Shown piece by piece: positions 27,402-35,119 of a stretch of DNA of 64,000 nucleotides (position 1 is its first letter; the number at the start of each line of letters is the position of its first letter). The notes under the pieces are model-generated. The model searched no databases, had not been told where the DNA came from, and saw only the letters and a program-made list of their open reading frames with translations. Both the position numbers and the translations under genes were made by a program. Source of the DNA: Streptomyces humi (lineage in GTDB: Bacteria > Actinomycetota > Actinomycetes > Streptomycetales > Streptomycetaceae). The stretch spans positions 248,001 to 312,000 of the forward strand of contig NZ_LBMU02000027.1 of the NCBI RefSeq assembly GCF_001005085.2, read 5' to 3'.

Positions 27402-28754
27402 ATCTTCACCCGCACCACCCCGCCCCCGCTTAGCGAACTCACCAACCTCGCCGCAGGCGGCACCCTGCCCGGTATCCTCCGCCAACTCTCCGGCCTCGGC
27501 GGCTGCACCAACCCCATCCGCCTCGACGGCCACCGCACCGAATACGACATCGACACCACAACCGGCGAGATCGGCCGCATCCTCCAGCACCTCGACTCCA
27601 CCGACCTGCCCGCCGGCCAACTCCTCGTCCGCTGCAACAACCGCCGCACCACCCGCTGCCCGGCCTGCGCCGAGGTCTACCGCCGCGACACCTTCCACCT
27701 CATCTCCGCAGGCCTACGCGGCGGCAAGGGCACCCCCGAACACGTCGCCACCCACCCCCGCGTCTTCGCCACCTTCACCGCCCCCGGCTTCGGCCCGGTC
27801 CACAACCGCCGCACCGACAACCGTCCCTGCCGCTGCGGCACCCACCACGACCAGGACGACGACGCCCTCGGCACCCCGCTCGATCCCGACACCTACGACT
27901 ACGACGCGGCCGTTCTCTGGAACGCCCACGCGGGAGCCCTTTGGCGGCGCTTCTCGATCTACCTCCGCCGGGAGGTCGCCAAGCGCGCGGGCCTCTCCCA
28001 GCGACGCCTACGCGACCACGCCCGCGTCTCCTTCGCCAAGGTCGCCGAGTACCAGAAGCGCGGCGCCGTCCACTTCCACGCCGTCATCCGCCTCGACGGC
28101 CCGAACGGCGGCGACACCCCACCCCCGCCCTGGGCCACCGCAGAACTCCTCACCGACGCCATCCAAACGGCCGCCACCAAGGTCCGCGTCGACGGCCCGA
28201 CCCTCGACGGCCGCACCCACACCTTCACCTTCGGCCGCCAACTCGACGTCCGAACCATCCGATCCGCCGACTTCAACGACGGCCAGGAACTCACCGAACG
28301 CGCCGTCGCCGCCTACATCGCCAAGTACGCCACCAAGGGCGCAGAGACCGCCACGGGAGCTCTCGACCGGCCGCTGAAGTTCGCCGCCGAACTCGCCCAG
28401 CTCGACATCAGCGACCACGCCCGACGACTCATCCGAACCGCCTGGACCCTCGGCGCCCGCAAAGACCTCGAACACCTCCGCCTGCGCGCCTGGGCCCACA
28501 TGCTCGGCTTCCGCGGCCACTTCTCCACCAAATCCCGCCGCTACTCCACCACCCTCGGCGCCCTCCGCGACGCCCGCGCCGAATGGCGCCACGCACAAGC
28601 GGCAGCGACCACCACACCCGACAACGCGCCCGGGATGACGTACGTCCTCGCCCACTGGGTCTTCGCCGGCACCGGCCTCTCCGCCGCCGAAGCCTGGCTG
28701 TCCGCATCCCTCGAACCAGCCCCCGGAACCGAAGGAGAACCCACTCGTGGCTAG
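27402..28754 (+). CDS. repSA: RepSA-type replication initiator, ATC start codon
   Basis: A 450-aa replication initiator of the pSAM2/pJV1 type, presumed to nick the element's origin for rolling-circle replication after excision. Visible features: Cys-rich zinc-like motif RCNNRRTTRCPACAEVYRRD near 85; FATFTAPGFGPVH; and the catalytic-type segment YQKRGAVHFHAVIRLDG with the His-x-His of Rep HUH enzymes near 225. No ATG or GTG exists in frame in or near the N-terminus. An excellent site, AGAAGGAG, lies 6 bp before an ATC at 27402 followed by TTCACCCGC, where homologues would have ATG; either ATC is used or a point change has silenced the gene. It overlaps xis by 8 bp. Confidence 0.8.
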   Translation: MFTRTTPPPLSELTNLAAGGTLPGILRQLSGLGGCTNPIRLDGHRTEYDIDTTTGEIGRILQHLDSTDLPAGQLLVRCNNRRTTRCPACAEVYRRDTFHLISAGLRGGKGTPEHVATHPRVFATFTAPGFGPVHNRRTDNRPCRCGTHHDQDDDALGTPLDPDTYDYDAAVLWNAHAGALWRRFSIYLRREVAKRAGLSQRRLRDHARVSFAKVAEYQKRGAVHFHAVIRLDGPNGGDTPPPPWATAELLTDAIQTAATKVRVDGPTLDGRTHTFTFGRQLDVRTIRSADFNDGQELTERAVAAYIAKYATKGAETATGALDRPLKFAAELAQLDISDHARRLIRTAWTLGARKDLEHLRLRAWAHMLGFRGHFSTKSRRYSTTLGALRDARAEWRHAQAAATTTPDNAPGMTYVLAHWVFAGTGLSAAEAWLSASLEPAPGTEGEPTRG

Positions 28755-28986
28755 CCGACGCCTCACCCTCACCGACCTGGCCACCGAACCGCGCGCCCTG
28801 CCCGCGCGGTACCTGACCCCCGAGGACCTGGTGGAGATGTTCGAGCTGCCCAGCGTCGAGACGGTGTACCAGTGGCGCCGCAAGCGCACTGGGCCCCGTG
28901 GCTTCCGTGTCGGTCGGCACCTGCGCTTCGACCCGGCCGACGTTCGGGCCTGGGTGGACTCGCAGCTTGAGGGGGCGGCTGCCTGA
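28747..28986 (+). CDS. xis: Excisionase-like HTH protein
   Basis: A 79-aa MerR/excisionase-type protein: YLTPEDLVEMFELPSVETVYQWRRKRTGPRGFRVGRHLRF with a winged HTH at about 22-60 and a short C-terminal helix. The GTG start at 28747 overlaps the end of the rep gene, and its stop overlaps the integrase ATG by 1-4 bp, so rep, xis and int are translationally linked. It should direct excision. Confidence 0.88.
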   Translation: MASRRLTLTDLATEPRALPARYLTPEDLVEMFELPSVETVYQWRRKRTGPRGFRVGRHLRFDPADVRAWVDSQLEGAAA

Positions 28987-30215
28987 TGGCCGGACACATC
29001 CAAGACCGCTGGTACAGAACCGAGGTCGGACAGGACGGCAAGGACCGCAAGGTCAAGACCGAGCGCTACGGCACCGGCATGCGCTACCGGGCCCGGTACG
29101 TCGGTCCGGACGGCACGGAGAAGTCAAAGAGCTTCCCCGACCGGCAAAAGCGACTCGCCGAACAGTGGCTCGCCCACATCGAGGCGGACATGGCGCGCGG
29201 GCAGTACATCGACCCGCGCGCGGCACGGATCACCTTCCAGCAGTATGCGGAGACCTGGGTGCAGACGCAGGGAGCGGACCCCAACACACAGGCCTCGATG
29301 GAGTCGCAGCTCCGCCTGCACGCCTTCCCTCATCTGGGATCACGTCCGCTCGGTTCCTTCCAGCCCGCCCACATCCGCGACTGGGTGCGGAAGCTCCAGG
29401 AGAACGGTGTCCGGGGCCCGTACGCCCGGACGATCTACTCCAACGTTCGTGCCGCGCTGAGTGCGGCGGTGGACGACGGACACCTTCCGCGCAACCCGTG
29501 CGCAGCCCGCTCGGTCCGGCCGCCCACGGTCGACACGAAGCGGATCGCCCCCTGGACAACGGAACGGCTCTTCGCCGTCCGGGCCGGCATGCCCGAGCGC
29601 TTCCAAGCCGTGGGCGACCTGGGCGGCGGCTGCGGGCTCCGCCAAGGCGAGATCCTCGGCGTCGCCGTCGACGCCATCGACTTCGGTTCGGACACACTTC
29701 ACGTGGTCCAGCAGCTCAAGCTGAGTCGGAGCAAGGCGGTGTTCGCCCCACCCAAAGGCGGCAAGCTTCGGGACGTACCGCTTCCCGCGCCGGTCGCCGA
29801 TGCACTGCGGGCCCACATGAAGCGGTTCCCGCCGGTCGAGATCACCTTGCCGTGGAAGGTGGCCAACGGGCCTCCGGTGACCAAACGGCTGATCTTCACC
29901 GGGCCGCGGGGCAGGCACGTCTGGCGTACGTCGCTCAACGAGGAGGTGTGGAAGCGGGCTCTGGCCTCGGCCGGTGTGATCCCCGAGCGGGAGCCGGGCG
30001 GAGCGTACGCCGAGTCGCGTGAGAACGGCATGCATGCGCCGCGGCACTTCTACGCGTCGCTGCTGCTGGACGCCGGGGAGAACATCAAAGCTCTGGCCGA
30101 GTACCTCGGCCACTCAGATCCAGGTCTGACGCTGCGCGTCTACGCGCACCTCATGCCGTCCAGTCAGGAGCGCACCCGTAAGGCAGTGACTGCCGTCTTC
30201 GATCGGCGGGGATGA
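28986..30215 (+). CDS. int: Tyrosine integrase of the gpmA-inserted element
   Basis: A 409-aa tyrosine recombinase. The N-terminal arm-binding region and SAM-like domain (about 65-165) precede the catalytic core: first Arg in GLRQGEILG (about 220), the His-x-x-Arg in MHAPRHFYAS, LGHSDPGLT, and the nucleophile Tyr in RVYAHLM. It differs from the integrase at 1.6 kb and lacks its Cys-rich insertion. It would recombine the element with the 3' end of gpmA, 0.7 kb downstream. Confidence 0.94.
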   Translation: MAGHIQDRWYRTEVGQDGKDRKVKTERYGTGMRYRARYVGPDGTEKSKSFPDRQKRLAEQWLAHIEADMARGQYIDPRAARITFQQYAETWVQTQGADPNTQASMESQLRLHAFPHLGSRPLGSFQPAHIRDWVRKLQENGVRGPYARTIYSNVRAALSAAVDDGHLPRNPCAARSVRPPTVDTKRIAPWTTERLFAVRAGMPERFQAVGDLGGGCGLRQGEILGVAVDAIDFGSDTLHVVQQLKLSRSKAVFAPPKGGKLRDVPLPAPVADALRAHMKRFPPVEITLPWKVANGPPVTKRLIFTGPRGRHVWRTSLNEEVWKRALASAGVIPEREPGGAYAESRENGMHAPRHFYASLLLDAGENIKALAEYLGHSDPGLTLRVYAHLMPSSQERTRKAVTAVFDRRG

Positions 30216-30553
30216 CCACACCGCAACGATCAGAGATACAACTGTTCCCGGTAGTCACTGGCGAACAGTTCGGGGTGGATGTTCAAGTAGAGACGAGAGA
30301 TCTAGAGCACGAGTAGGCTCACAAAGTTGATTGAATTAGCAGTGCGTGAGAGATTATAGATAGCTCTAGTTAGCTCTACTTAGCTCTAGATCGCTTCTCA
30401 GAAGCTATGCAGAGTGCAGAACGACTGAGGACCCGGATCCGGCGGCAACCAGATCCAGGCCCTCGTGCAGTCAACGAGCCCGGTCGCGTGAGAGCAGACC
30501 GGGCTCGCTGTACGTACAGCGCCCGATCCCGACCGTACTCGCGCGTGACTCGC
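30216..30553. repeat. AT-rich gap with 10-bp TAGCTCTA iterons
   Basis: A markedly AT-rich non-coding stretch after int. TAGCTCTA occurs at 30361, 30371 and 30381, exactly 10 bp apart (one helical turn), on a run of ATTATAGATA; a related inverted CTAGAGC lies near 30302. These could be integrase/excisionase arm sites or a replication iteron set. No gene is seen in the rest of the gap. Confidence 0.7.
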
Positions 30554-30673
30554 TCATCGAGCGAACTGCATCACGCCAGTAGCGATGGCCACGAGTAGGC
30601 CGACCCCCGCAAGCCAGACCTGCCACTTCTCGGCACCGGACCACTTGCGAGGCTTGTCCTTCTCAAGACTCAC
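30554..30673 (-). CDS. 39-aa single-span membrane peptide
   Basis: GTG at 30673 follows GGAGG at an 8-9-bp spacing. The peptide has a charged N-terminus (SLEKDKPRKWSGAEKWQ) and one hydrophobic segment (VWLAGVGLLVAIATGVMQF) ending in AR, so it should be anchored with its N-terminus in the cytoplasm. Its place near the element's right end and its type resemble small toxin or accessory membrane peptides, but there is no further evidence. A longer frame (86 aa, from 30814) is possible but starts in sequence that does not look coding. Confidence 0.5.
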   Translation of the reverse strand: MSLEKDKPRKWSGAEKWQVWLAGVGLLVAIATGVMQFAR

Positions 30674-30847
30674 CTCTACCACCTCCCTCCTCCTCCAACC
30701 GACCCGCTTCTCGGGCCGGAGTCTGGAACTCTCGTGCCGCCACATCGAGTTCGAGGGAGGTTCAGGTGAGGTGGCATCAGCATACCGGTCACGTAGCTCC
30801 CCACTGAGGCTCATGGGGAGGCTTGACAGCGGCCCCGGATTCCTTTC

Positions 30848-30944
30848 ACGGCCCAGCGACGGCCCAGGTGTAGCAAATAACCCCCTGCGCGCGGGAAAAC
30901 CGCAGGCAGGGGGCTTTTCTGGCTCGCGTTACTTCTTCTTGCCC
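30848..30944. other. Right attachment region with terminator and paired repeats
   Basis: This stretch holds ACGGCCCAG at 30848 and 30859 (11-bp period), the gpmA terminator (8-bp stem 30881-30888 with 30906-30913 and an imperfect inner helix), and the attachment core TTACTTCTTCTTGCCC at 30929-30944. By the integration model this terminator and gene end were supplied by the element. Confidence 0.7.
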
Positions 30945-31690
30945 TGGTTCTTCACTGCCTCGATCGCCGCTGCTGCCGCGTCCGGGTCGAGGTAGCGGCC
31001 GCCCGGGGTGGTCGGGGTGAAGTCGGCGTTGAGTTCGTAGTAGAGGGGGATGCCGGTGGGGATGTTGAGGCCCGCGATGTCGGCGTCCGAGATGCCGTCC
31101 AGGTGCTTGACCAGGGCACGGAGGCTGTTGCCGTGGGCGGCCACCAGGACCGTGCGGCCGGTCAGGAGGTCGGGGACGATGCCGTCGTACCAGTAGGGGA
31201 GCATGCGGACGACGACGTCCTTCAGGCACTCCGTGCGGGGGCGCAGCTCCGGCGGGATGGAGGCGTAGCGGGCGTCGGCCGACTGGGAGAACTCCGAGTC
31301 GTCGGGCAGCGGCGGGGGCGGGGTGTCGTACGAGCGGCGCCAGAGCATGAACTGCTCCTCGCCGAACTCGGCCAGCGTCGCCGCCTTGTCCTTGCCCTGG
31401 AGCGCGCCGTAGTGCCGCTCGTTCAGGCGCCAGCTGCGGTGGACCGGGATCCAGTGGCGGTCGGCCGCCTCGAGGGCGAGCTGCGCCGTGCGGATCGCCC
31501 GCTTCTGGAGGGACGTGTGGACCACGTCGGGCAGCAGGTCGGCGTCCTTCAGGAGCTCACCGCCGCGGACTGCCTCCTTCTCGCCCTTCTCGTTGAGGTT
31601 GACGTCCACCCAGCCGGTGAACAGGTTCTTCGCGTTCCACTCGCTCTCGCCGTGGCGGAGGAGGATCAGCTTGTACGGTGCGTCGGCCAT
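30929..31690 (-). CDS. gpmA: 2,3-bisphosphoglycerate-dependent phosphoglycerate mutase
   Basis: A 253-aa glycolytic enzyme interconverting 3- and 2-phosphoglycerate. The phospho-acceptor His is in [10 protein letters not shown] (residues 10-19), with RRAIRTAQ-type, [11 protein letters not shown] and [14 protein letters not shown] motifs lining the active site; length is standard. The C-terminus NQGKKK and stop are encoded by the 16-bp attachment core, so an integrative element uses this essential gene as its target while keeping the reading frame intact. Start ATG at 31690. Confidence 0.97.
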   Translation of the reverse strand: MADAPYKLILLRHGESEWNAKNLFTGWVDVNLNEKGEKEAVRGGELLKDADLLPDVVHTSLQKRAIRTAQLALEAADRHWIPVHRSWRLNERHYGALQGKDKAATLAEFGEEQFMLWRRSYDTPPPPLPDDSEFSQSADARYASIPPELRPRTECLKDVVVRMLPYWYDGIVPDLLTGRTVLVAAHGNSLRALVKHLDGISDADIAGLNIPTGIPLYYELNADFTPTTPGGRYLDPDAAAAAIEAVKNQGKKK

Positions 31691-31830
31691 GGGTCAGAGC
31701 GTAATCCACGTGTTCGGGGCGGGGAGCCGACGCCCGGGGGCCGTCCCAGGGGGCGGACAGTTGACTGCATTTGTTAATTGAGTGGCTCAGGCGAGCGAGG
31801 GGTTAGTAAGTTCCGGTCGGGCCTCGCGCC

Positions 31831-31865
31831 ACTTACTTCTTCGCACCACTTACTTCTTGCCCTGG
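31831..31865. repeat. Two further att-like sequences before the MFS gene
   Basis: ACTTACTTCTTCGCACC (31831) and ACTTACTTCTTGCCCTGG (31848) stand in tandem. The second differs from the gpmA attachment core mainly by loss of one CTT. They may be scars or secondary targets of integration, or duplicated promoter-region sequence. Confidence 0.5.
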
Positions 31866-31872
31866 GGGAGCC

Positions 31873-33231
31873 ATGCCGTCCGCCGTCCTGCGACGCGCCG
31901 TCCGGGAGACCGTCTCCGGTCTGCCCCGGGAGTTCTGGTGGCTGTGGACCAGCACCCTCGTCAACCGGCTCGGCGCCTTCGTCGCCACGTACATGGCCCT
32001 CTACCTGACGCTGGACCGCGGGTACAGCGCCTCGTACGCCGGGCTCGTCGTCTCGTTGCACGGGCTGGGCGGGGTCGTCTCCTCGCTGGGCAGCGGGGTG
32101 ATGGCCGACCGGCTGGGACGGCGGCCCACCCTGCTCGTCGCCCAGGGCTCCACCGCCGGCGCCGTCGCGCTGCTCGGGTTCGTGCAGAACCCCGTCGCCA
32201 TCGCGGCCGTCGCCTTCCTCGTCGGCATGGCCTCCAACGCCTCCCGGCCCGCCGTGCAGGCGATGATGGCCGACATCGTGCGGCCCGAGGACCGGGTGCG
32301 GGCGTTCTCGCTGAACTACTGGGCCATCAACCTCGGCTTCGCCGTCTCGTCCGCGGGCGCCGGGTTCATCGCCGAGGTCAGCTACCGCGCCGGGTTCCTC
32401 GTCGAGGCCGGGATGACCGCCCTGTGCGCGGTGCTCGTCTTCGCCAAGCTGCCCGAGTCCCGGCCGCAGCGCACCGTCAAGGAGGCCGACGAGGTCAGCC
32501 TCGGGACCGTGCTGCGTGACGGGCGGTACATGGCCGTCGTGGGGCTGTCGTTCCTCGTCGCGCTCGTCTTCCAGCAGGGGGCGGTCGGGCTGCCGGTGGC
32601 GATGGGCGGGGCCGGGTTCACGCCCGCCGACTACGGCCTGGCGATCGCCGTGAACGGCGTGCTCATCGTGGTGCTCCAGATCCCGGTCACCCGCGTCATC
32701 GAGCACCGTGACGCGCGGTCCCTGCTCGTCGTCTCGTCGCTGCTCGCGGGGTACGGCTTCGGACTCACCGCGTTCGCCGGCTCGGTCGGGGTGTTCGCGC
32801 TCACCGTGTGCGTGTGGACGCTCGCCGAGATCGTCAACGCGCCGACCCAGACCGGCCTCGTGGTGCGGCTCTCGCCCACCCACGGGCGGGGGCGGTACCA
32901 GGGGATGTACACGCTGTCCTGGTCCGCCGCCGCGCTCGTCGCGCCGCTGATGTCCGGTGTCGTCATCGACCGGTTCGGGGCGGAGTGGCTGTGGGGGCTG
33001 TGCGCGGTGGTGGGGACGGCGGCCGCGGCCGGGTACGGGGTGCTGATGCGGCGCCTGCCGGAAGAACGCGCCTCGGTCACGAAGACCCCGGGCACGGACA
33101 CGGACACGGACATGAACACGGGCACGGGCACGGGCACGGACATGAACACCGGCGCGGGCACGGCCACGGCCACGGACACGGACACCGAGACGGACACGGC
33201 TGGGGCGCCGGAGGCCGGGGTGCGCGCCTGA
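31873..33231 (+). CDS. MFS transporter with repetitive Thr/Asp tail
   Basis: A 452-aa major facilitator with about twelve membrane segments. The cytoplasmic loop-2/3 motif GVMADRLGRRPTLL is present, as is an inner-loop charged region (LPESRPQRTVKEADE) between the halves. It resembles drug or metabolite efflux MFS proteins (MDR/YdeE-like); the substrate is unknown. The last 45 residues are a low-complexity tail of Gly/Thr/Asp/Met (TDTDTDMNTGTGTGTDMNT), encoded by slippage-prone ACGGAC/ACGGGC hexamers, and are probably dispensable. The stop lies in a tandem repeat. Start ATG at 31873 after GGGGGAG. Confidence 0.88.
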   Translation: MPSAVLRRAVRETVSGLPREFWWLWTSTLVNRLGAFVATYMALYLTLDRGYSASYAGLVVSLHGLGGVVSSLGSGVMADRLGRRPTLLVAQGSTAGAVALLGFVQNPVAIAAVAFLVGMASNASRPAVQAMMADIVRPEDRVRAFSLNYWAINLGFAVSSAGAGFIAEVSYRAGFLVEAGMTALCAVLVFAKLPESRPQRTVKEADEVSLGTVLRDGRYMAVVGLSFLVALVFQQGAVGLPVAMGGAGFTPADYGLAIAVNGVLIVVLQIPVTRVIEHRDARSLLVVSSLLAGYGFGLTAFAGSVGVFALTVCVWTLAEIVNAPTQTGLVVRLSPTHGRGRYQGMYTLSWSAAALVAPLMSGVVIDRFGAEWLWGLCAVVGTAAAAGYGVLMRRLPEERASVTKTPGTDTDTDMNTGTGTGTDMNTGAGTATATDTDTETDTAGAPEAGVRA

Positions 33232-33320
33232 CGGCCGGCGCTACCGAGGGGCGCGCGCCTGACCGCTGCCCCACAGCCGAGGGCGCGCGCCTGACGGCCG
33301 GTGAGGCCGACGGGTGCGTG
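33213..33320. repeat. About 31-bp tandem repeat beginning at the MFS stop codon
   Basis: GCGCGCCTGAC-containing units recur at 33224, 33255 and 33287 (periods 31 and 32), with a more degenerate fourth near 33317. The first contains the TGA stop of the MFS gene (33229-33231). Confidence 0.75.
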
Positions 33321-33333
33321 CCTCGTCGCCGCG

Positions 33334-34548
33334 TCAGTCTCGGCAGCCCGCCACGATCACGGGGCTTCCCGCACAGTTCGTCGGGGTGTTGCGGCTGACG
33401 GTCGAGTCGAGGACGGTGAACGCGTTGGTCGTGTAGACGCCTCCGGGGGCCACCCTGGAGGCGTTGTCGCGGACCTTGCTGTGGTCGAGGGTGACGCGCC
33501 CGCCGTCGTTGTAGACGCCGCCGGCCCGGGACGTACCGTCGCCGTTCGCGCTGTTGCTGAGGACCTGGCTGTCCCTGAGGACGAGCACGGCGCCGGCCGT
33601 CGAGTTGTAGACGCCGCCGCCCACCCCCGCCGTACCCCCGACGACGTTGCCGCTGACCTCCGTCCGCTCCAGCCGCAGACTCGACAGGTTCTGGATCCCG
33701 CCGCCCTCGTCGCCCGCGGCCGTGTTGTTCGCGATCTTGCTGTCGCTGAACTCCAGGGCCGCGCTGCCGCTGTCGGTGACGCCGCCGCCCCGGCCGGCCG
33801 ACGTGTTGCGTCTGAGGACGCTCGTGTAGAAGAAGGCGTCACCGGCGCCCAGGTACAGCGCACCGCCGGCGGTCCGGGCGTGGTTGCGGCTGAGCTCGGC
33901 GCCCTGCACGCTCAGCGTTCCGCGACTGTAGAGGGCGCCCCCGTAGGCCGCGTTGCCGAACCCCAGCCAGCCGCGCCGCACGACCGCCGTGGCGTTCGCG
34001 GACACCGCGACCCCGCCCCCGTTGTTCGTGGCGGTGTTGTGGAGCACGTCGACCCCGGACAGCGTGAGCTTGCCGCCGCCGTCGACGAGCACGCCCCCGC
34101 CGTCACCGGCGGCGCTGCCGCCGCGGACGGTGAGGTCCTCCAGGCGGAGGTTGCCGCCCGAGACGACGTGGAAGATCCGGAAGGCGGCGGTCGGGTTCCC
34201 GGCCCGTACGATCGTGGCGCCGTTGCCCCGGATCGTGAGTTTCAGGTCGACGGCCGGCAGCCCGTCGCCCATGGCGTACGGCGCCGTCAGCCGGTACGTG
34301 CAGTCGCGGGAGAGGGACAGGGTCTCGCCCGCGGACGCGGCGGCGACGGCGGTCGTCAGCGCTCTCGCGCCGCACGCGACCGGCGTCGAGGAGTCGCCGC
34401 CGGCGACCGCCGGCCCGCCCGTCGCACCCATGACGATCGCCGCCGCCACCACGGCCGAGCCGGAGAGCCTGCCGTATCCGACGTGGTGTCCGACGTGGCC
34501 GGACCGGCGCATGTACCTGAACTGTCGCATACATATGAGATGCGGCAT
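33334..34548 (-). CDS. Secreted right-handed beta-helix repeat protein
   Basis: A 404-aa secreted protein. A basic N-terminus, hydrophobic segment (SAVVAAAIVMGATGGPAVA) and Ala-x-Ala-type cleavage region near residue 48 suggest a Sec signal peptide. The mature part has many short repeats with GGG-V and N-T/S-A motifs (GGGVLVDGGGKLTLSGVDVLHN, GGGVAVS, GGALYLGAG, GGGIQNLSSL, GGGVYN), the pattern of parallel beta-helix proteins like polymorphic outer membrane or pectate-lyase-like folds; two Cys near each end may form disulfides. No catalytic residues were recognised. The exact start is uncertain: ATGs at 34548, 34530 and 34512 are all possible. Confidence 0.8.
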   Translation of the reverse strand: MPHLICMRQFRYMRRSGHVGHHVGYGRLSGSAVVAAAIVMGATGGPAVAGGDSSTPVACGARALTTAVAAASAGETLSLSRDCTYRLTAPYAMGDGLPAVDLKLTIRGNGATIVRAGNPTAAFRIFHVVSGGNLRLEDLTVRGGSAAGDGGGVLVDGGGKLTLSGVDVLHNTATNNGGGVAVSANATAVVRRGWLGFGNAAYGGALYSRGTLSVQGAELSRNHARTAGGALYLGAGDAFFYTSVLRRNTSAGRGGGVTDSGSAALEFSDSKIANNTAAGDEGGGIQNLSSLRLERTEVSGNVVGGTAGVGGGVYNSTAGAVLVLRDSQVLSNSANGDGTSRAGGVYNDGGRVTLDHSKVRDNASRVAPGGVYTTNAFTVLDSTVSRNTPTNCAGSPVIVAGCRD

Positions 34549-34632
34549 TCACGAAGATGATGGTCATATACGATGATCCGCTCACCCGGTCACGCCACGC
34601 GATTCCTCCGGCCGGCGGAGCCGACGGGCGTC

Positions 34633-35070
34633 TCACGGATGCATCCGTGCCCCCTTCAGCACCTTGTCCACCCCGTTCCGCGGCCCGTACACGGCGAGCC
34701 CGACCAGGTCCAGCTCGGCCGTGGGGACGGCACGGACCGCCGCGCGGTTGTCGCGGTCGTTGCCCGTGGTGAACAGGTCCGCGGTGAAGACGGCCCGGGG
34801 CAGCGCCCGGCTCAGGGCACGTCCGTGCGCCGCCTTCAGCACCTCCTTCGTGCCCTCGAAGACCAGCACCGGCTGCCGGAACATCGGCAGGTACGCCACC
34901 GCGTCCGCGTCCTCGTACGGCTCCCCCACCACCTCGGGGACGGTCACTCCCAGGCCGCTGACCAGGAACGCGGTGACGTTGAGGCGCTGCCAGGTCTCCA
35001 GGTCCTCGCGCAGCAGTACGGCGATCTTCGTGTCGAAACGGACCTCGGGGCGCAGGGGTTCAGTGCTCAT
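34633..35070 (-). CDS. DUF2000 family protein
   Basis: A 145-aa protein beginning MSTEPLRPEVRFDTKIAVLL with the DUF2000 pattern (LNVTAFLVSGLG, EPYEDADGVAYLPMFRQPVLVFEG, GLAVYGPRNGVDKVLKGARMHP). The family is widespread, adopts an alpha/beta fold related to peptidyl-tRNA hydrolase 2-like proteins, and has no assigned function. It is divergent from an AraC-type regulator 49 bp away, so the regulator probably controls it. The longer open frame (to 35208) would run through the regulator's promoter and start. Confidence 0.85.
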   Translation of the reverse strand: MSTEPLRPEVRFDTKIAVLLREDLETWQRLNVTAFLVSGLGVTVPEVVGEPYEDADAVAYLPMFRQPVLVFEGTKEVLKAAHGRALSRALPRAVFTADLFTTGNDRDNRAAVRAVPTAELDLVGLAVYGPRNGVDKVLKGARMHP

Positions 35071-35119
35071 GCCATGAGACTGCCGACCGCCGTACGACCT
35101 CGTCTTGTACGTTGTTTGC

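Larger units (their letters stand above)
20291..30944. mobile_element. 10.6-kb integrative element at the 3' end of gpmA
   Basis: The 16-bp sequence TTACTTCTTCTTGCCC occurs at 20291-20306 and at 30929-30944. The right copy is the end of gpmA (stop codon and Lys-rich tail); similarity also extends outward over the terminator next to each copy. Between them lie an integrase, excisionase and replication gene, fragments of regulatory and membrane genes, and lower-GC defence genes. This fits an AICE-like element that integrated at the 3' end of gpmA and rebuilt the gene end. Transfer genes (TraB/FtsK type) and a KorSA-type repressor are not visible, so mobility on its own is doubtful. Confidence 0.85.
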
